Source: Pseudomonas kitaguniensis
Lineage (GTDB): Bacteria; Pseudomonadota; Gammaproteobacteria; Pseudomonadales; Pseudomonadaceae
Assembly (NCBI RefSeq): GCF_009296165.1
Contig: NZ_VUAZ01000093.1
Coordinates: 1 to 63,826 of the forward strand
DNA length: 63,826 nt
Direction: 5' to 3'
Shown: piece after piece, positions 1-8,004 of the stretch
Layout of the letters: every line of letters begins with the position of its first letter
Numbering within the stretch: position 1 is the first letter of the stretch
Made by a program: the position numbers and the translations under genes
The notes under the pieces: generated by a model
What the model was told of the DNA's origin: nothing
Databases searched by the model: none
The model's input: the letters and a program-made list of their open reading frames with translations, nothing else

Positions 1-27
1 GACCTTGGCATGCCAAGGTCTTTTTTA
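1..27. terminator. Rho-independent terminator
   Basis: A perfect 20-base palindrome (positions 1-20) is followed directly by a run of six T on the plus strand. It most likely ends a plus-strand gene lying outside the window. Confidence 0.75.
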
Positions 28-65
28 TTGCCTACACGGTTTAAGCGGGTGTACCCCACTCAAAC

Positions 66-95
66 TGTGGGCGCTGGCTTGCCTGCGATGACGCC
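66..95. repeat. REP-like element
   Basis: The sequence begins TGTGGGCGCTGGCTTGCC and matches the REP palindromes common in P. fluorescens, in a diverged form. Related copies are seen at 9828, 15971 and 38238. It lies in the gap downstream of the DUF3077 gene. Confidence 0.6.
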
Positions 96-121
96 AGCCC
101 AAACATCCTCAGACTACCCGC

Positions 122-430
122 CTACACAGCAACTGCCTCACCCTCCTCCGTTGCCCCATTCGGCAACATCCCATTCGCCAAATCATCCACCACCGCCTTG
201 GCCATCTCGCCCAAATAATGCGCCGCCCAGGCATAACGGTCCGCGCTTGTGTCCATGGCCGCGTCCAAGGCGAGCATTTTTGAACAGTGAAGCAGCTCGG
301 AGGCATGCTCCAGCGCATCGCGAATGGGTACGCCAGCATTGACGCGGAATAGACGGTGAAGGTTGGGCTGCTTGCCGCAGGTGGAGAAGGTGATAACGCC
401 GAGGGTTTTGTTGAGGGGTGGGTTGATCAT
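122..430 (-). CDS. DUF3077 domain protein
   Basis: A 102-residue protein of the DUF3077 family, which is frequent in Pseudomonas and has no known function. The body has the typical pattern of a Leu/Ala-rich helix with DALEHASELLHCSKMLALDAA followed by DRYAWAAHYLGEMAKAVVDDL. There is no signal peptide or membrane segment, so it is probably cytoplasmic. The ATG at 430 has a GGAGG about 7 bases upstream and overlaps the stop of a small upstream ORF (ATGA), which suggests translational coupling. The family call is by memory of the sequence pattern. Confidence 0.75.
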   Translation of the reverse strand: MINPPLNKTLGVITFSTCGKQPNLHRLFRVNAGVPIRDALEHASELLHCSKMLALDAAMDTSADRYAWAAHYLGEMAKAVVDDLANGMLPNGATEEGEAVAV

Positions 431-501
431 TGGGCACCTCCGGACTGCGCGGGGGTGTGGGTTGCGGTGTTAATAGGGTAAGACTTTTCAGAAAGACTCA
501 T
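427..501 (-). CDS. Small leader ORF (24 aa) coupled to DUF3077 gene
   Basis: A 24-codon ORF encoding MSLSEKSYPINTATH and a short Gly/Gln tail. It is preceded by GGGAG about 8 bases upstream of its ATG, and its TGA stop overlaps the ATG of the DUF3077 gene. That arrangement suggests it is translated, either as a real small protein or to couple translation of the next gene. The N-terminus resembles that of the pyocin-like protein at 2581 (MSERSYPIT). No function is known. Confidence 0.4.
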   Translation of the reverse strand: MSLSEKSYPINTATHTPAQSGGAQ

Positions 502-971
502 TGGTGTAACTCCCGTTTTTCGATGAGAGCTGCACCATTCGTTTCCAGGCGAATGGTGGCAGCTGTGCGCAGGCTGGAAACCGGGGCAAAAGGGCAAACC
601 CGGCAGACTCGAAAGTCTCCCACGCACAGCCGCCATAACACGCATATGCTGGCACAAAAATAGCACCAGCAGTCGTGATAAATGGTGGCGCCTGTGCGCC
701 CTTTATTCCGCGGGTTTCCAGGCCCGGTCGCTGAATTTGCAGCGACGGGAGAAAATAGCGCGACAGCTCACAGACCTAAACCCGTACATTGTGCCAAGAC
801 ATGTCAGCACTGGAAAAAACAAGAAAACTCCGGACGCACTCGAATTTTTACTAGATACCAATCTCATACCATTCATCGAGTCATATTTTATTACACTCTA
901 AAAGCCGATCCGAAAATTGAATAACTACACTTCAAAAGTGGCAACTCGCCACTTACCATAGGATCAAAAAA
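502..971. other. Gap with two short direct repeats
   Basis: This 470-base stretch holds no convincing gene. An 18-base direct repeat is present at 553-570 and 682-699 (ATGGTGGC, two differing bases, CTGTGCGC; 16 of 18 identical). The region from about 830 to 971 is AT-rich and probably holds the promoter of the KTSC-like gene. Confidence 0.5.
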
Positions 972-1202
972 ATGCAGCAATATAAAAACTTAAGCGGGGA
1001 TTCAAACGTGTTGGGGTATGAACTAGGCGTCGATACCATCACAGTCCAGTTCGCAACTGGCACTCATAGAAATTACGTCTATGACGAGACCGCGCCCGGC
1101 GCGGCAATAGTCACAGAATTATCTCGTCTTGCTATAGCCGGTCGGGGCTTGAATAGCTATATTGTTCGTACAGTTAAAAAAAATTACGCGCGCAAGTACT
1201 AG
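972..1202 (+). CDS. KTSC-like domain protein
   Basis: A 76-residue protein that resembles the KTSC family: an N-terminal YKNLSGDSNVLGYE segment, a strand region ending in HRNYVYDE, and a C-terminal GRGLNSYIVRTVKKNYARKY. In related proteins this small beta-rich domain is found alone or fused to RNA-binding or synthetase proteins; its role is unknown. The ATG is preceded by ATAGGA. The surrounding DNA is more AT-rich than most of the window, which fits an acquired gene. Confidence 0.55.
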   Translation: MQQYKNLSGDSNVLGYELGVDTITVQFATGTHRNYVYDETAPGAAIVTELSRLAIAGRGLNSYIVRTVKKNYARKY

Positions 1203-1223
1203 ATCTTAGAAAATCGGACTAAA

Positions 1224-1252
1224 TCACGATTGTTTTAAAATAACAGTCGTGA
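1224..1252 (+). terminator. Hairpin downstream of KTSC-like gene
   Basis: An 11-base inverted repeat (TCACGATTGTT with AACAGTCGTGA, one G-U type mismatch) closes a short A/T loop 22 bases after the stop codon. It is followed by CCTATTTTAT, only a weak T tract, so terminator function is likely but not certain. Confidence 0.45.
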
Positions 1253-1343
1253 CCTATTTTATACCCCTAGCAAAACTAAAGAACTGTCACTTATATATGG
1301 AGTTTTGGACACCATCAGAGTTTATTGCAATTCGCAAAAGAAG

Positions 1344-1919
1344 CTACAACATAACCTCATAAGGCCCAAGCGCCTTACTTGTCTGCACCAACCCCTGACG
1401 CATCAACATTTCCAGATAACTTCCCGCATCCATCGGTGGCCGTTTTAAGGCCCGTCGCTGCTTCTGCGCCGCCCCCAAAACCGCCGCTTGATCCAAATCC
1501 CAAAGATCCGAGATAAAATCATCCGGGTGCATCGGCTCAATGTCGTACGCAGCCAACACATGCGCCGGAAAGTCTTTGAGGTTGAACGTCACAATAACCT
1601 CAGCCTTGCTCCGAATTGCCGCCGCCAGCACGTGACGATCATCAGGATCAGGTAAATCTAAACTAGAACAGAGGTCCTCGTACCCTGTCACCAAGGCGTC
1701 GGGTATAGCCTTATCCATCAGCGCCGAGGTGCAATTCATTTGCGCCGCAGTGAGGTCGGGCCGGTTCTTGAGTACGTTGCGCTTCCATTCCCCATGAATC
1801 TGGCTAGTCCATCGCGCTCGGTACAGCCCAGACAATCCAAGCCACATCAGTAAATCCCGGAGCGCGGCCGGGTAGAGAACACACGCATCGTATACCGCAG
1901 TAAAAGGCGAACACCTCAT
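1344..1919 (-). CDS. PIN domain toxin (VapC-like ribonuclease)
   Basis: A 191-residue protein with a PIN-domain layout: VYDACVLYP near the N-terminus supplies the first acidic residue, and LPDPDDRHVLAAAI followed by VIVTFNLKDFP supplies the central acidic residues and the conserved T-x-N strand. PIN domains are Mg-dependent RNases. Its start overlaps the end of the upstream antitoxin gene by four bases (ATGA). It is longer than classical VapC (about 130 residues), with an extra C-terminal helical region. The pairing and the domain are clear; the RNA target is unknown. Confidence 0.8.
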   Translation of the reverse strand: MRCSPFTAVYDACVLYPAALRDLLMWLGLSGLYRARWTSQIHGEWKRNVLKNRPDLTAAQMNCTSALMDKAIPDALVTGYEDLCSSLDLPDPDDRHVLAAAIRSKAEVIVTFNLKDFPAHVLAAYDIEPMHPDDFISDLWDLDQAAVLGAAQKQRRALKRPPMDAGSYLEMLMRQGLVQTSKALGPYEVML

Positions 1920-2386
1920 CCGTCATACCCCATTCCCAGTTCCTGCCCTTGTTGCGCAAGTGCGTCCATTGCCTCTTGGCTTTCCTCATCGCGCCGTTGT
2001 TTGAACGCGATCAAATCCGAAAACCGAATTCGCCGATGTCGGCCGGTTTTTGTAAATGGAATAGCACCCTCCTCCAGCATCTTGACCAAGTGCGGGCGTG
2101 AAACGTTAAGCAGATCGGCGGCCTCCTGCGAGGTCAGTTCGGCATGGATGGGCACAACCTTGACGGCATTGCCGAGCGCCAGCTCACCCAGAATATCGAC
2201 CAGCAAGCGCAGTGCCGAGGTTGGGAGTACGAGGGTGTGGGGTTTGTCTTCTTTGTCGAAGATGTCGATGCGCTGTGTTTCAAATTTGGTCGACAGCAAG
2301 GAGGCAAGTTCGCGCTGGCCTTGCACGGCAGCTTCAACTTCCTTTTCCAGCGGAAGGATCGTTTTGGGGAGGTGATTGGCGATCAT
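1916..2386 (-). CDS. Antitoxin with excisionase-type HTH
   Basis: A 156-residue protein whose second half contains a MerR/excisionase-type helix-turn-helix: LTSQEAADLLNVSRPHLVKMLEEGAIPF followed by KTGRHRRIRFSDLIAFK. The N-terminal half is helical and probably mediates dimerisation or toxin contact. It lies directly upstream of the PIN toxin with overlapping codons, so it is the likely antitoxin and autorepressor. The ATG at 2386 has GGAG about 8 bases upstream. A 9-base direct repeat upstream (2432 and 2457) may be its operator. Confidence 0.75.
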   Translation of the reverse strand: MIANHLPKTILPLEKEVEAAVQGQRELASLLSTKFETQRIDIFDKEDKPHTLVLPTSALRLLVDILGELALGNAVKVVPIHAELTSQEAADLLNVSRPHLVKMLEEGAIPFTKTGRHRRIRFSDLIAFKQRRDEESQEAMDALAQQGQELGMGYDG

Positions 2387-2431
2387 GATGCGGCTCCAGC
2401 GTTACGCAGTTCAGTTGATGCCCACGCTAAA

Positions 2432-2465
2432 CGAAACAAACGAAAATCGCAATAATCGAAACAAA
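2432..2465. promoter_or_regulatory. Direct repeats upstream of antitoxin
   Basis: CGAAACAAA occurs at 2432-2440 and again at 2457-2465, a 25-base period, with a further CGAAAATCG between them. It sits 46-79 bases upstream of the antitoxin start, where an autoregulatory operator would be expected. The role is inferred from position only. Confidence 0.35.
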
Positions 2466-2580
2466 TCCGCCAGATCAGGCATCCGTCGACTTTTCCCACG
2501 CCCACCATCGAACAAAGCCGACATCGGCGTCTGATTCCCCCTCGTAGGCTCACTCCCTCGCACAAGGAAGTGAGCCCGTC

Positions 2581-3714
2581 ATGTCGGAACGCTCTTACCC
2601 CATCACCGAAGAAGAACAACTCAAACGGCGCATCCTGACCCCGCAGCCGAAGCGGGCGGCCTATTCGCCGCCGATAGCGGTATTCGACGCGCCACCGATG
2701 CCAGCGCCAACGCTGGCCAAACCTTGTGGCTGCACGTTTACCAAACCCTGCCAACTGCCCGACGGCATCATTCGCTACAACGACCCCACCGGTCATGTGC
2801 CGCTGGAGCTGATCAAGGACTACGGCCATTTCAGTCTGTTGGGTGGGCGCGAGGTGGACAGCCAGGGCGCGGTTGCGCTGCGCAAGATCAGCGGCAGCGC
2901 ACTGCCCGTTGGTTTGGGGCAGTTGGCGTTGCGTTCGGTGGTATTGGAGTCGGCTGCCAGCGCCGTTGGCACTATGGTCGGTGGCTTATTGGCGGGTTTG
3001 GTGTCGCTGGCGTGGCCATCGGAGTTGGGCGACAGCGCACTCTACAGCGAGGAGCAATTGCGCTCGATGCAGCGGGCGCGGTCGCAGATGCGCTTGCATG
3101 TCGAGCAGCGCGAAGACGGCACGCTCAAGGGGTATGGGTTTTACACAGGCAACAATGCCGATTGGCAGATGATCGACGTGGTGCAGTTCCAAAACCGTGG
3201 CGATCAGTTTGTGGCGGATTTGGGTGAGGGCGTGGAGCTGATATGGACGCCTGCGGTTGATCCGGGCGATACGTTGGGTATTCCGGCGTTGGAGGCCGCG
3301 CCACAGGCACCGGTGATTTGGATTTATCCACCGACCGAGAAAGCTGCGCAGATTCTGGTAAACCCGGTTTATCCACCGCAATACCGGGACTTTATTCTGG
3401 TGTTCCCGGTGGAGTCGGGTGTTCGGCCGCTGTATGTGGTGGTGAGCGTTCGGGCTGGGGATCACTCTTACCACACCAAGCCTAAACTCTTGGCTGCGTT
3501 CCCAAAAGCAAAATGGGCACGCTCGAAAACGTCCATGAAAGGAGGAGGTAAACGTCCTAGGTGGAAAGACCCCGATGGGACAATCTATGAATGGGACTCT
3601 CAACATGGAGCTGTGGAAAAGTACACCAAACATGGAGTGCATCTCGGCGAGTTCGACCATATAACCGGTAAACAAAGAAAACCAGCCGATCCTAGTAGGA
3701 GAGTAGAGCCATGA
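2581..3714 (+). CDS. S-type pyocin/colicin E3-type 16S rRNase toxin
   Basis: A 377-residue toxin. The last 65 residues match the catalytic domain of colicin E3: GGGKRPRW, then IYEWDSQHGAVEKY with the Asp, His and Glu that correspond to D510, H513 and E517 of colicin E3, then a basic tail ending PADPSRRVEP. That domain cleaves 16S rRNA in the decoding site. The middle (about 120-310) looks like the pyocin S domain. The N-terminus is unusual: about 50 residues with a PCGCTFTKPC cysteine motif and no recognisable receptor or TonB-binding region. No signal peptide is seen. The stop overlaps the immunity gene (ATGA). How it is delivered is unclear; type VI secretion is one option. Confidence 0.85.
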   Translation: MSERSYPITEEEQLKRRILTPQPKRAAYSPPIAVFDAPPMPAPTLAKPCGCTFTKPCQLPDGIIRYNDPTGHVPLELIKDYGHFSLLGGREVDSQGAVALRKISGSALPVGLGQLALRSVVLESAASAVGTMVGGLLAGLVSLAWPSELGDSALYSEEQLRSMQRARSQMRLHVEQREDGTLKGYGFYTGNNADWQMIDVVQFQNRGDQFVADLGEGVELIWTPAVDPGDTLGIPALEAAPQAPVIWIYPPTEKAAQILVNPVYPPQYRDFILVFPVESGVRPLYVVVSVRAGDHSYHTKPKLLAAFPKAKWARSKTSMKGGGKRPRWKDPDGTIYEWDSQHGAVEKYTKHGVHLGEFDHITGKQRKPADPSRRVEP

Positions 3715-3935
3715 ACCACGTAATTATGGGTGTTTTGCCCAACGAGGATTTTGCGTCCTTTGAGCAAGAGCTATCTCTATCCACTCAAGAGCTAATGAGG
3801 ATTATGGGATGGAGCCAGCCTGAGGATTGCGTATTTGATTACCCGTTGACCGAAGAACAAACACTCAAAATAGAAGAGGCATGCGCTTTGAAGCTGCCCA
3901 ACCACCTTGACCTGTTCCTTTCCTCACACGAGTAA
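3711..3935 (+). CDS. Probable immunity protein for the E3-type toxin
   Basis: A small acidic protein of 74 residues (for example NEDFASFEQELSLSTQELM) whose start codon overlaps the toxin stop. This position and size are those of a colicin-type immunity protein. It does not obviously resemble the colicin E3/cloacin immunity family, which has about 85 residues and is mostly beta; this one reads as mostly helical. I have a weak recollection of a similar unnamed family (DUF7683) beside such toxins. The immunity role is inferred from context. Confidence 0.65.
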   Translation: MNHVIMGVLPNEDFASFEQELSLSTQELMRIMGWSQPEDCVFDYPLTEEQTLKIEEACALKLPNHLDLFLSSHE

Positions 3936-3958
3936 CCAACCCAAGAGCATTCAATTTC

Positions 3959-4591
3959 ATGCGCAGACTTTCACTCACAGACAAAAAACTCCGCAACATC
4001 CCCAGGCACCTCAGAGCGCTGAGCCGCTGGGCCGACAGCTTCGAAGGCTACTTCTATGAAGAGCTGCCGCCAAAACCCGATTACGTAAACGAAAGAATTC
4101 CCGTCATAGAAAATCTTGTTGAGGGCAAACAAACCACGCCGGAAATTCTAGCGCACTGTGCTCAGCAGTTAATCAATGTCTCAGGCCACCTGCTTGCCGC
4201 ACGACCAGAGCAAGCCCCTGATTGCTGGGTTGTCGCCTGCGTCATGGTTCCGGATATGTTCTCAAGCCGAGTCTGTGTCTACACCGACAAAGCCCGCCAC
4301 CTCGGTCACACCCAGCCTTTCAACTATGACCACTTTCGTCAAACCCGAATCACTGGCCGAAGCCTCGCCCATGAATGGAACCTGACTCTCCCACCAGGGC
4401 TTCACGAAGTAGGTTTTCACTTTACCCACGAGGATGAAGACGGAGATATTTTCGAGTCAGAGCATTGGTACTTCGGCGAAGTCACCGTAACGGATCAAGA
4501 CCCAGGCGGTGAACGCTGGAAATACCAAACGTTTAAATCGTTCCAAGCACAGAACCCGCATTTGTTCGGTGCATTTGCACCACTGCGTTAA
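3959..4591 (+). CDS. DUF3916 domain protein
   Basis: A 210-residue protein beginning MRRLSLTDKKLRNIPRHLRAL, which matches the DUF3916 family as I remember it. The family is aromatic- and Trp-rich, with HYDHF-like and HEVGFHF segments seen here (FNYDHFRQTR, LHEVGFHFTHEDEDGD). There is no signal peptide. It starts 23 bases after the immunity gene and is probably cotranscribed with the toxin. Family members are found in polymorphic-toxin neighbourhoods, so a second immunity role is possible but unproven. Confidence 0.65.
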   Translation: MRRLSLTDKKLRNIPRHLRALSRWADSFEGYFYEELPPKPDYVNERIPVIENLVEGKQTTPEILAHCAQQLINVSGHLLAARPEQAPDCWVVACVMVPDMFSSRVCVYTDKARHLGHTQPFNYDHFRQTRITGRSLAHEWNLTLPPGLHEVGFHFTHEDEDGDIFESEHWYFGEVTVTDQDPGGERWKYQTFKSFQAQNPHLFGAFAPLR

Positions 4592-4863
4592 CCGGCCGGC
4601 TTGAACCCCGGCAAGCCATTAGCTTCCCGCCATTCCTTAACCGTGCGGGTAATTCCTTGCGCCGACGTATCAGCACCCGGCTCTGGGTGGTAGATCAGGT
4701 CCGCCCCATTGGGGTGTCCAATAATGTTCCTGAAGTGGAATAAAAGCGCATCAGCGCGGGCCTCGCTCGGCGAAACATCCGCCTTATACAGCGCTTCCAG
4801 GAACCTGATAAATTCGTGTTCTGTGTAGTCCGAGAGGCTATTTTTGATGAGCGGATCGATCAT
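4588..4863 (-). CDS. Orphan colicin E9/pyocin-type DNase immunity protein
   Basis: A 91-residue protein that aligns well with Im9/Im7: LSDYTEHEFIRFLEALYKAD in helix I, then HPNGADLIYHP for helix III (Im9 has HPSGSDLIYYP), and a C-terminal TVKEWREANGLPGFK. Such proteins inhibit HNH DNase bacteriocins such as colicin E9 and pyocins S1/S2. No HNH nuclease gene is adjacent on either side, so the gene is an orphan. Its end overlaps the convergent DUF3916 gene by four bases. Confidence 0.9.
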   Translation of the reverse strand: MIDPLIKNSLSDYTEHEFIRFLEALYKADVSPSEARADALLFHFRNIIGHPNGADLIYHPEPGADTSAQGITRTVKEWREANGLPGFKPAG

Positions 4864-5002
4864 GCGCGCCCCTTACATCTGATGACAATTTGGCCGCAGG
4901 CTACGATAGACAGGCACGCACTTGATGCAGGGTGCTTCCTGATCCTGAGTCAGATGTGTCCTCAAAATTCTGACGCCCTTTTTATGCAGATTATTTCCCT
5001 GC

Positions 5003-6364
5003 CTATCCCACCGACTTCTCTTCAAACACCAACCGTGCACACAACCCACCCGTCGCCAGATTCTGCAACGTCAACCGCGTGCCGATCTTCCCCACAATCA
5101 TCTCCACGATCGCCAAGCCCAACCCCGCGCCATTCGCGTTCCCCCGGCTGTAAAACCGCTCGAACAACCGCCCCAATTCCGCCTCATCGATGCCCGGCCC
5201 TTGGTCTTCCACGCTCAAACAATTAGCACCAATCACCACGCGCACCTCGCTGCCGGCCGGCGAGAAGTTAAGCGCGTTGGTCACCAGGTTTTGCAGCGCA
5301 ATCGCCAGCGCCACCGGTTCGGTTTGCACCCAGCATTCTTCTTGCCCCTCCAGCACCAGTTCCACGCCTTTTTCCATGGCCAGCGGTGTCAGTTCAGCGA
5401 GTTCTTCGCGCACCAGTTCGGTGAGTTGCACGCGTTTGCACACGGGGTTGCTGAGGTGCGGTTCGATGCGCGCCATGGTCAGAAGTTGGCTGCCGATGCG
5501 GGTGGCGCGGTCGACGCCGTTGACGAGGAAGTCCAGTGCTTCGCGACGCTGTTCTTCGGTGGCGGCGCTTTGCGCGTTTTGCGCGTGGATGCGCAGTATC
5601 GCCAGTGGCGTGCGCAGTTCGTGGGCGGCGTCGGCGATGAAGCGGCGTTCGCGGTCGAGCAGGTCGTCCACTTGCACCAACAGCCGGTTCAGCGCGGTTT
5701 GCATGGGTTCCAGGTCGGTTGGCAGGGGCTTTAAGTGCAGCGGTTGCAGGGTGTCGGTGTTGCGCCCGCGAATGGATAGCACCATTGCGCGCAGCGGTTT
5801 GAGGCCCCAGCCGATGGCCAGCCAGATCAATAGGGTCAGCAGTGGCACGCCGATCAGCGTGGGCCACAGGGTGTGGCGCACGATGCGTTCGATCAGGTCT
5901 TGGCGAATGTCGTCGCGCTCGCCCACCCAAATCAACAGGCCCTGTTGCGGGTCGGCGAGGAGGAAAGCGCACCAGTCGTTGCCGTTGTCGATCAGGTCGT
6001 GGGAGCCGAGGGTGGTGGGCGGCGCAGCCAGCACTGGCGCTTCGGCGGATCGCACCAGTAATTCACCATCAGTGCGCCATACCTGGAAGGTCAGGCGGGT
6101 TTCGTAAGGGTGGGCGACGCCCTCTTCGCCGACGCGGCTCATGGCGTGGTCGAAGGCTTGGTAGAGGCGGTTCCAGTCGGCCTCGCCGGGGTCGCGTTGG
6201 CGCAGTACGCCTTGCAGCAGGCGGGCGCTTTGGGCGAGTTGGGCGTCGTAGACTTCTTCGATTTCGTGGTGGCTGTCACGCAGCACCAGCCAACTGATCA
6301 GGGCGTCACCGAGCAGTATCAGCACCAGCACCGGGATGAGAATACGCGCGCGAACCGAGGTCAT
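5003..6364 (-). CDS. Sensor histidine kinase (QseC/PmrB-like)
   Basis: A 453-residue membrane kinase. One transmembrane helix lies at about 6-28 and a second at about 165-190, flanking a periplasmic sensor region of some 135 residues. A HAMP-like linker follows, then the HisKA box FIADAAHELRTPLAILRIH and the ATPase domain with NLVTNALNFSPAG (N box), DQGPGID (G1) and GAGLGLAIVEMI (G2). Its start overlaps the response regulator stop by four bases, so the two form one operon. The signal is not evident; the neighbouring PepSY and cytochrome b genes point to metal or redox stress. Confidence 0.9.
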   Translation of the reverse strand: MTSVRARILIPVLVLILLGDALISWLVLRDSHHEIEEVYDAQLAQSARLLQGVLRQRDPGEADWNRLYQAFDHAMSRVGEEGVAHPYETRLTFQVWRTDGELLVRSAEAPVLAAPPTTLGSHDLIDNGNDWCAFLLADPQQGLLIWVGERDDIRQDLIERIVRHTLWPTLIGVPLLTLLIWLAIGWGLKPLRAMVLSIRGRNTDTLQPLHLKPLPTDLEPMQTALNRLLVQVDDLLDRERRFIADAAHELRTPLAILRIHAQNAQSAATEEQRREALDFLVNGVDRATRIGSQLLTMARIEPHLSNPVCKRVQLTELVREELAELTPLAMEKGVELVLEGQEECWVQTEPVALAIALQNLVTNALNFSPAGSEVRVVIGANCLSVEDQGPGIDEAELGRLFERFYSRGNANGAGLGLAIVEMIVGKIGTRLTLQNLATGGLCARLVFEEKSVG

Positions 6365-7023
6365 GGTTTGAGCGCCAGCACGTAGCCGACACCGCGCACG
6401 GTGCGGATCAGCTCGGTGGAGAGTTTTTTGCGCAGGTTGTGGATAAGTACTTCGAGGGTGTTGCTCTCCACGCGGTCTTGCCAGCCGTACAGCGCGCGGG
6501 ACAAGCGCTCGCGGGTCACGACTTTGCCGGGGCGCACCATCAGTTGGTGCAGCAGTTGGTATTCCATCGGGGTGACGATGATGTCTTCATCCTGGTAGCG
6601 CACGTGTTGGGTGGCCGGGTCGAGGCTGACGCCGGCATGTTCCAGCAGCGGTTGCGCGCGGCCCTGGCTGCGGCGCAACAGGGCGCGCACGCGGGCTTTG
6701 AGTTCCTCGACGTCGAAGGGTTTGATCAGGTAGTCGTCGGCGCCCGCGTCGAGCCCGGCGATGCGTTCGGCGGTGCCGTCACGGGCGGTCAGAATCAGCA
6801 CCGGCAGGTCGTGCTGTTCGGCGCGCAGTTGCTGCAGCAGGTCGAGGCCATCGAGGCGCGGCAGGCCGAGGTCGAGCAGCAGCAAATCAAAGCTTTCAGT
6901 GCGCAGGGCATGCAGGGCGCTGAGGCCATCCTGCAGCCAGTCGAGGGTGTAGCCTTCGGCGCCTAATGCCACGCGAATGCCTTGGCCGAGGGCGCGATCA
7001 TCTTCGACGAGGAGTAGGCGCAT
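6361..7023 (-). CDS. OmpR-family response regulator (QseB/PmrA-like)
   Basis: A 220-residue regulator. The receiver domain has EDD at 7-9, the phosphoacceptor Asp51 in LLLLDLGLPRLDG and the Lys of DYLIKPFDVEEL. The C-terminal winged helix contains TRERLSRALYGWQDRVESNTLEVLIHNLR, the QseB/PmrA signature. The ATG at 7023 was chosen because it gives the standard MRLLLVEDD start; a longer reading frame upstream lacks family support. It is divergent from the PepSY and cytochrome b genes, its likely targets. Confidence 0.92.
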   Translation of the reverse strand: MRLLLVEDDRALGQGIRVALGAEGYTLDWLQDGLSALHALRTESFDLLLLDLGLPRLDGLDLLQQLRAEQHDLPVLILTARDGTAERIAGLDAGADDYLIKPFDVEELKARVRALLRRSQGRAQPLLEHAGVSLDPATQHVRYQDEDIIVTPMEYQLLHQLMVRPGKVVTRERLSRALYGWQDRVESNTLEVLIHNLRKKLSTELIRTVRGVGYVLALKP

Positions 7024-7170
7024 AACGGAATCTCTGTAGGAATCGGCGGCATCATGCCGGGTTCTGGCGCGGGCTATTCCGGGAAAGATGTTACGGCTCA
7101 TTGCCAACTAAGGTTGCGCTAAGGTTGGTTTTGCACTGTGCAATCTCCCACATCTGCTGAGAGCTTTTCC

Positions 7171-7437
7171 ATGCGCAAAATTCTCTTGTTGTCCCTGATT
7201 ATCGCCAGCCCTTTGGCCGTCGCCGGCCCGCAGTGCACCACCGCCGAGCGCTCGCAATGGCAAGCCCAAAAGGTGTTTCAGGACAAGCTCAAGGCCGAAG
7301 GCTATGAGATCAGCACGTTCAAGGTCACCGACGGCAATTGCTATGAAATCTACGGCTTTGACAAGGACAAGCGCAAAGTCGAAATCTACCACGACCCGGT
7401 CACCGGCAAAGCGCTGAAGACTGAGATCAAGGGCTGA
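7171..7437 (+). CDS. Secreted PepSY domain protein
   Basis: An 88-residue exported protein. Residues 1-18 form a signal peptide (MRKILLLSLIIASPLAVA) and the mature part is one PepSY unit with KAEGYEISTFKVTDGNCYEI and YHDPVTGKALKTE. PepSY domains act in the periplasm, often near redox or metal-responsive systems. Two Cys residues (in PQCTT and GNCYE) could form a disulfide. The stop overlaps the next start (TGATG). Confidence 0.85.
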   Translation: MRKILLLSLIIASPLAVAGPQCTTAERSQWQAQKVFQDKLKAEGYEISTFKVTDGNCYEIYGFDKDKRKVEIYHDPVTGKALKTEIKG

Positions 7438-7982
7438 TGCCAGGCGAATCCCTGCGCCTGTGGGACCCTTTGGTGAGGCTGTTTCATGTGTCTATCGCCG
7501 GGGTCTTTGCCGCCAATTACTTCTTTAACGAAGCAGGCGACGACTGGCACGTTTGGCTGGGCTACTACGCCATGGCCTGGCTGCTGGTGCGCACCGTGTG
7601 GGGGTTCGTTGGGCCGCGCAGCGCGCGTTGGTCAGATTTCTGGCCAACGCCTGCACGGCTCGCCGCCCATGCGCGTAGTTTGGTCAACGGGCGACCGCTG
7701 CATCGGCTCGGCCATTCGCCGATTGGCGCATTGGTAATGCTGTTGATGTTGCTGGCATTGCTGACCATCGGCACCAGCGGCTTCTTGATGCAGGAAGTCG
7801 ACGCCTTGTGGGGCGCCGATTGGCCGCTGCAAGTCTACGAGACCGCCGCCAATGTACTGCTCGGTTTGGTCTGCGTGCATGTACTGGCAGCGGTGTTCGA
7901 AAGCGTCCAGGTGCGGGACAACCTGCCGTTATCCATGCTCACCGGTCGCAGGACGCGCCTGCCGGATGAACGTGCGCAGTAA
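7437..7982 (+). CDS. Cytochrome b561-type membrane protein
   Basis: A 181-residue integral membrane protein with about four transmembrane helices. It opens with LRLWDPLVRLFHVSIAGVFAANYF, typical of the Ni/Fe-hydrogenase cytochrome b/b561 family, whose helix histidines ligate two hemes; HV in helix 1 and VCVHVLAAVFESV in the last helix supply candidates. It is translationally coupled to the PepSY gene. Together they probably form an envelope electron-transfer unit controlled by the divergent two-component system. Confidence 0.85.
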   Translation: MPGESLRLWDPLVRLFHVSIAGVFAANYFFNEAGDDWHVWLGYYAMAWLLVRTVWGFVGPRSARWSDFWPTPARLAAHARSLVNGRPLHRLGHSPIGALVMLLMLLALLTIGTSGFLMQEVDALWGADWPLQVYETAANVLLGLVCVHVLAAVFESVQVRDNLPLSMLTGRRTRLPDERAQ

Positions 7983-8004
7983 TCCTCTTTCCGACAGGTT
8001 CTCT

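Noticed and set aside
2387..2580. LexA (SOS) box for the pyocin-like gene
   Set aside because: No CTGT-N8-ACAG type sequence was seen upstream of 2581.
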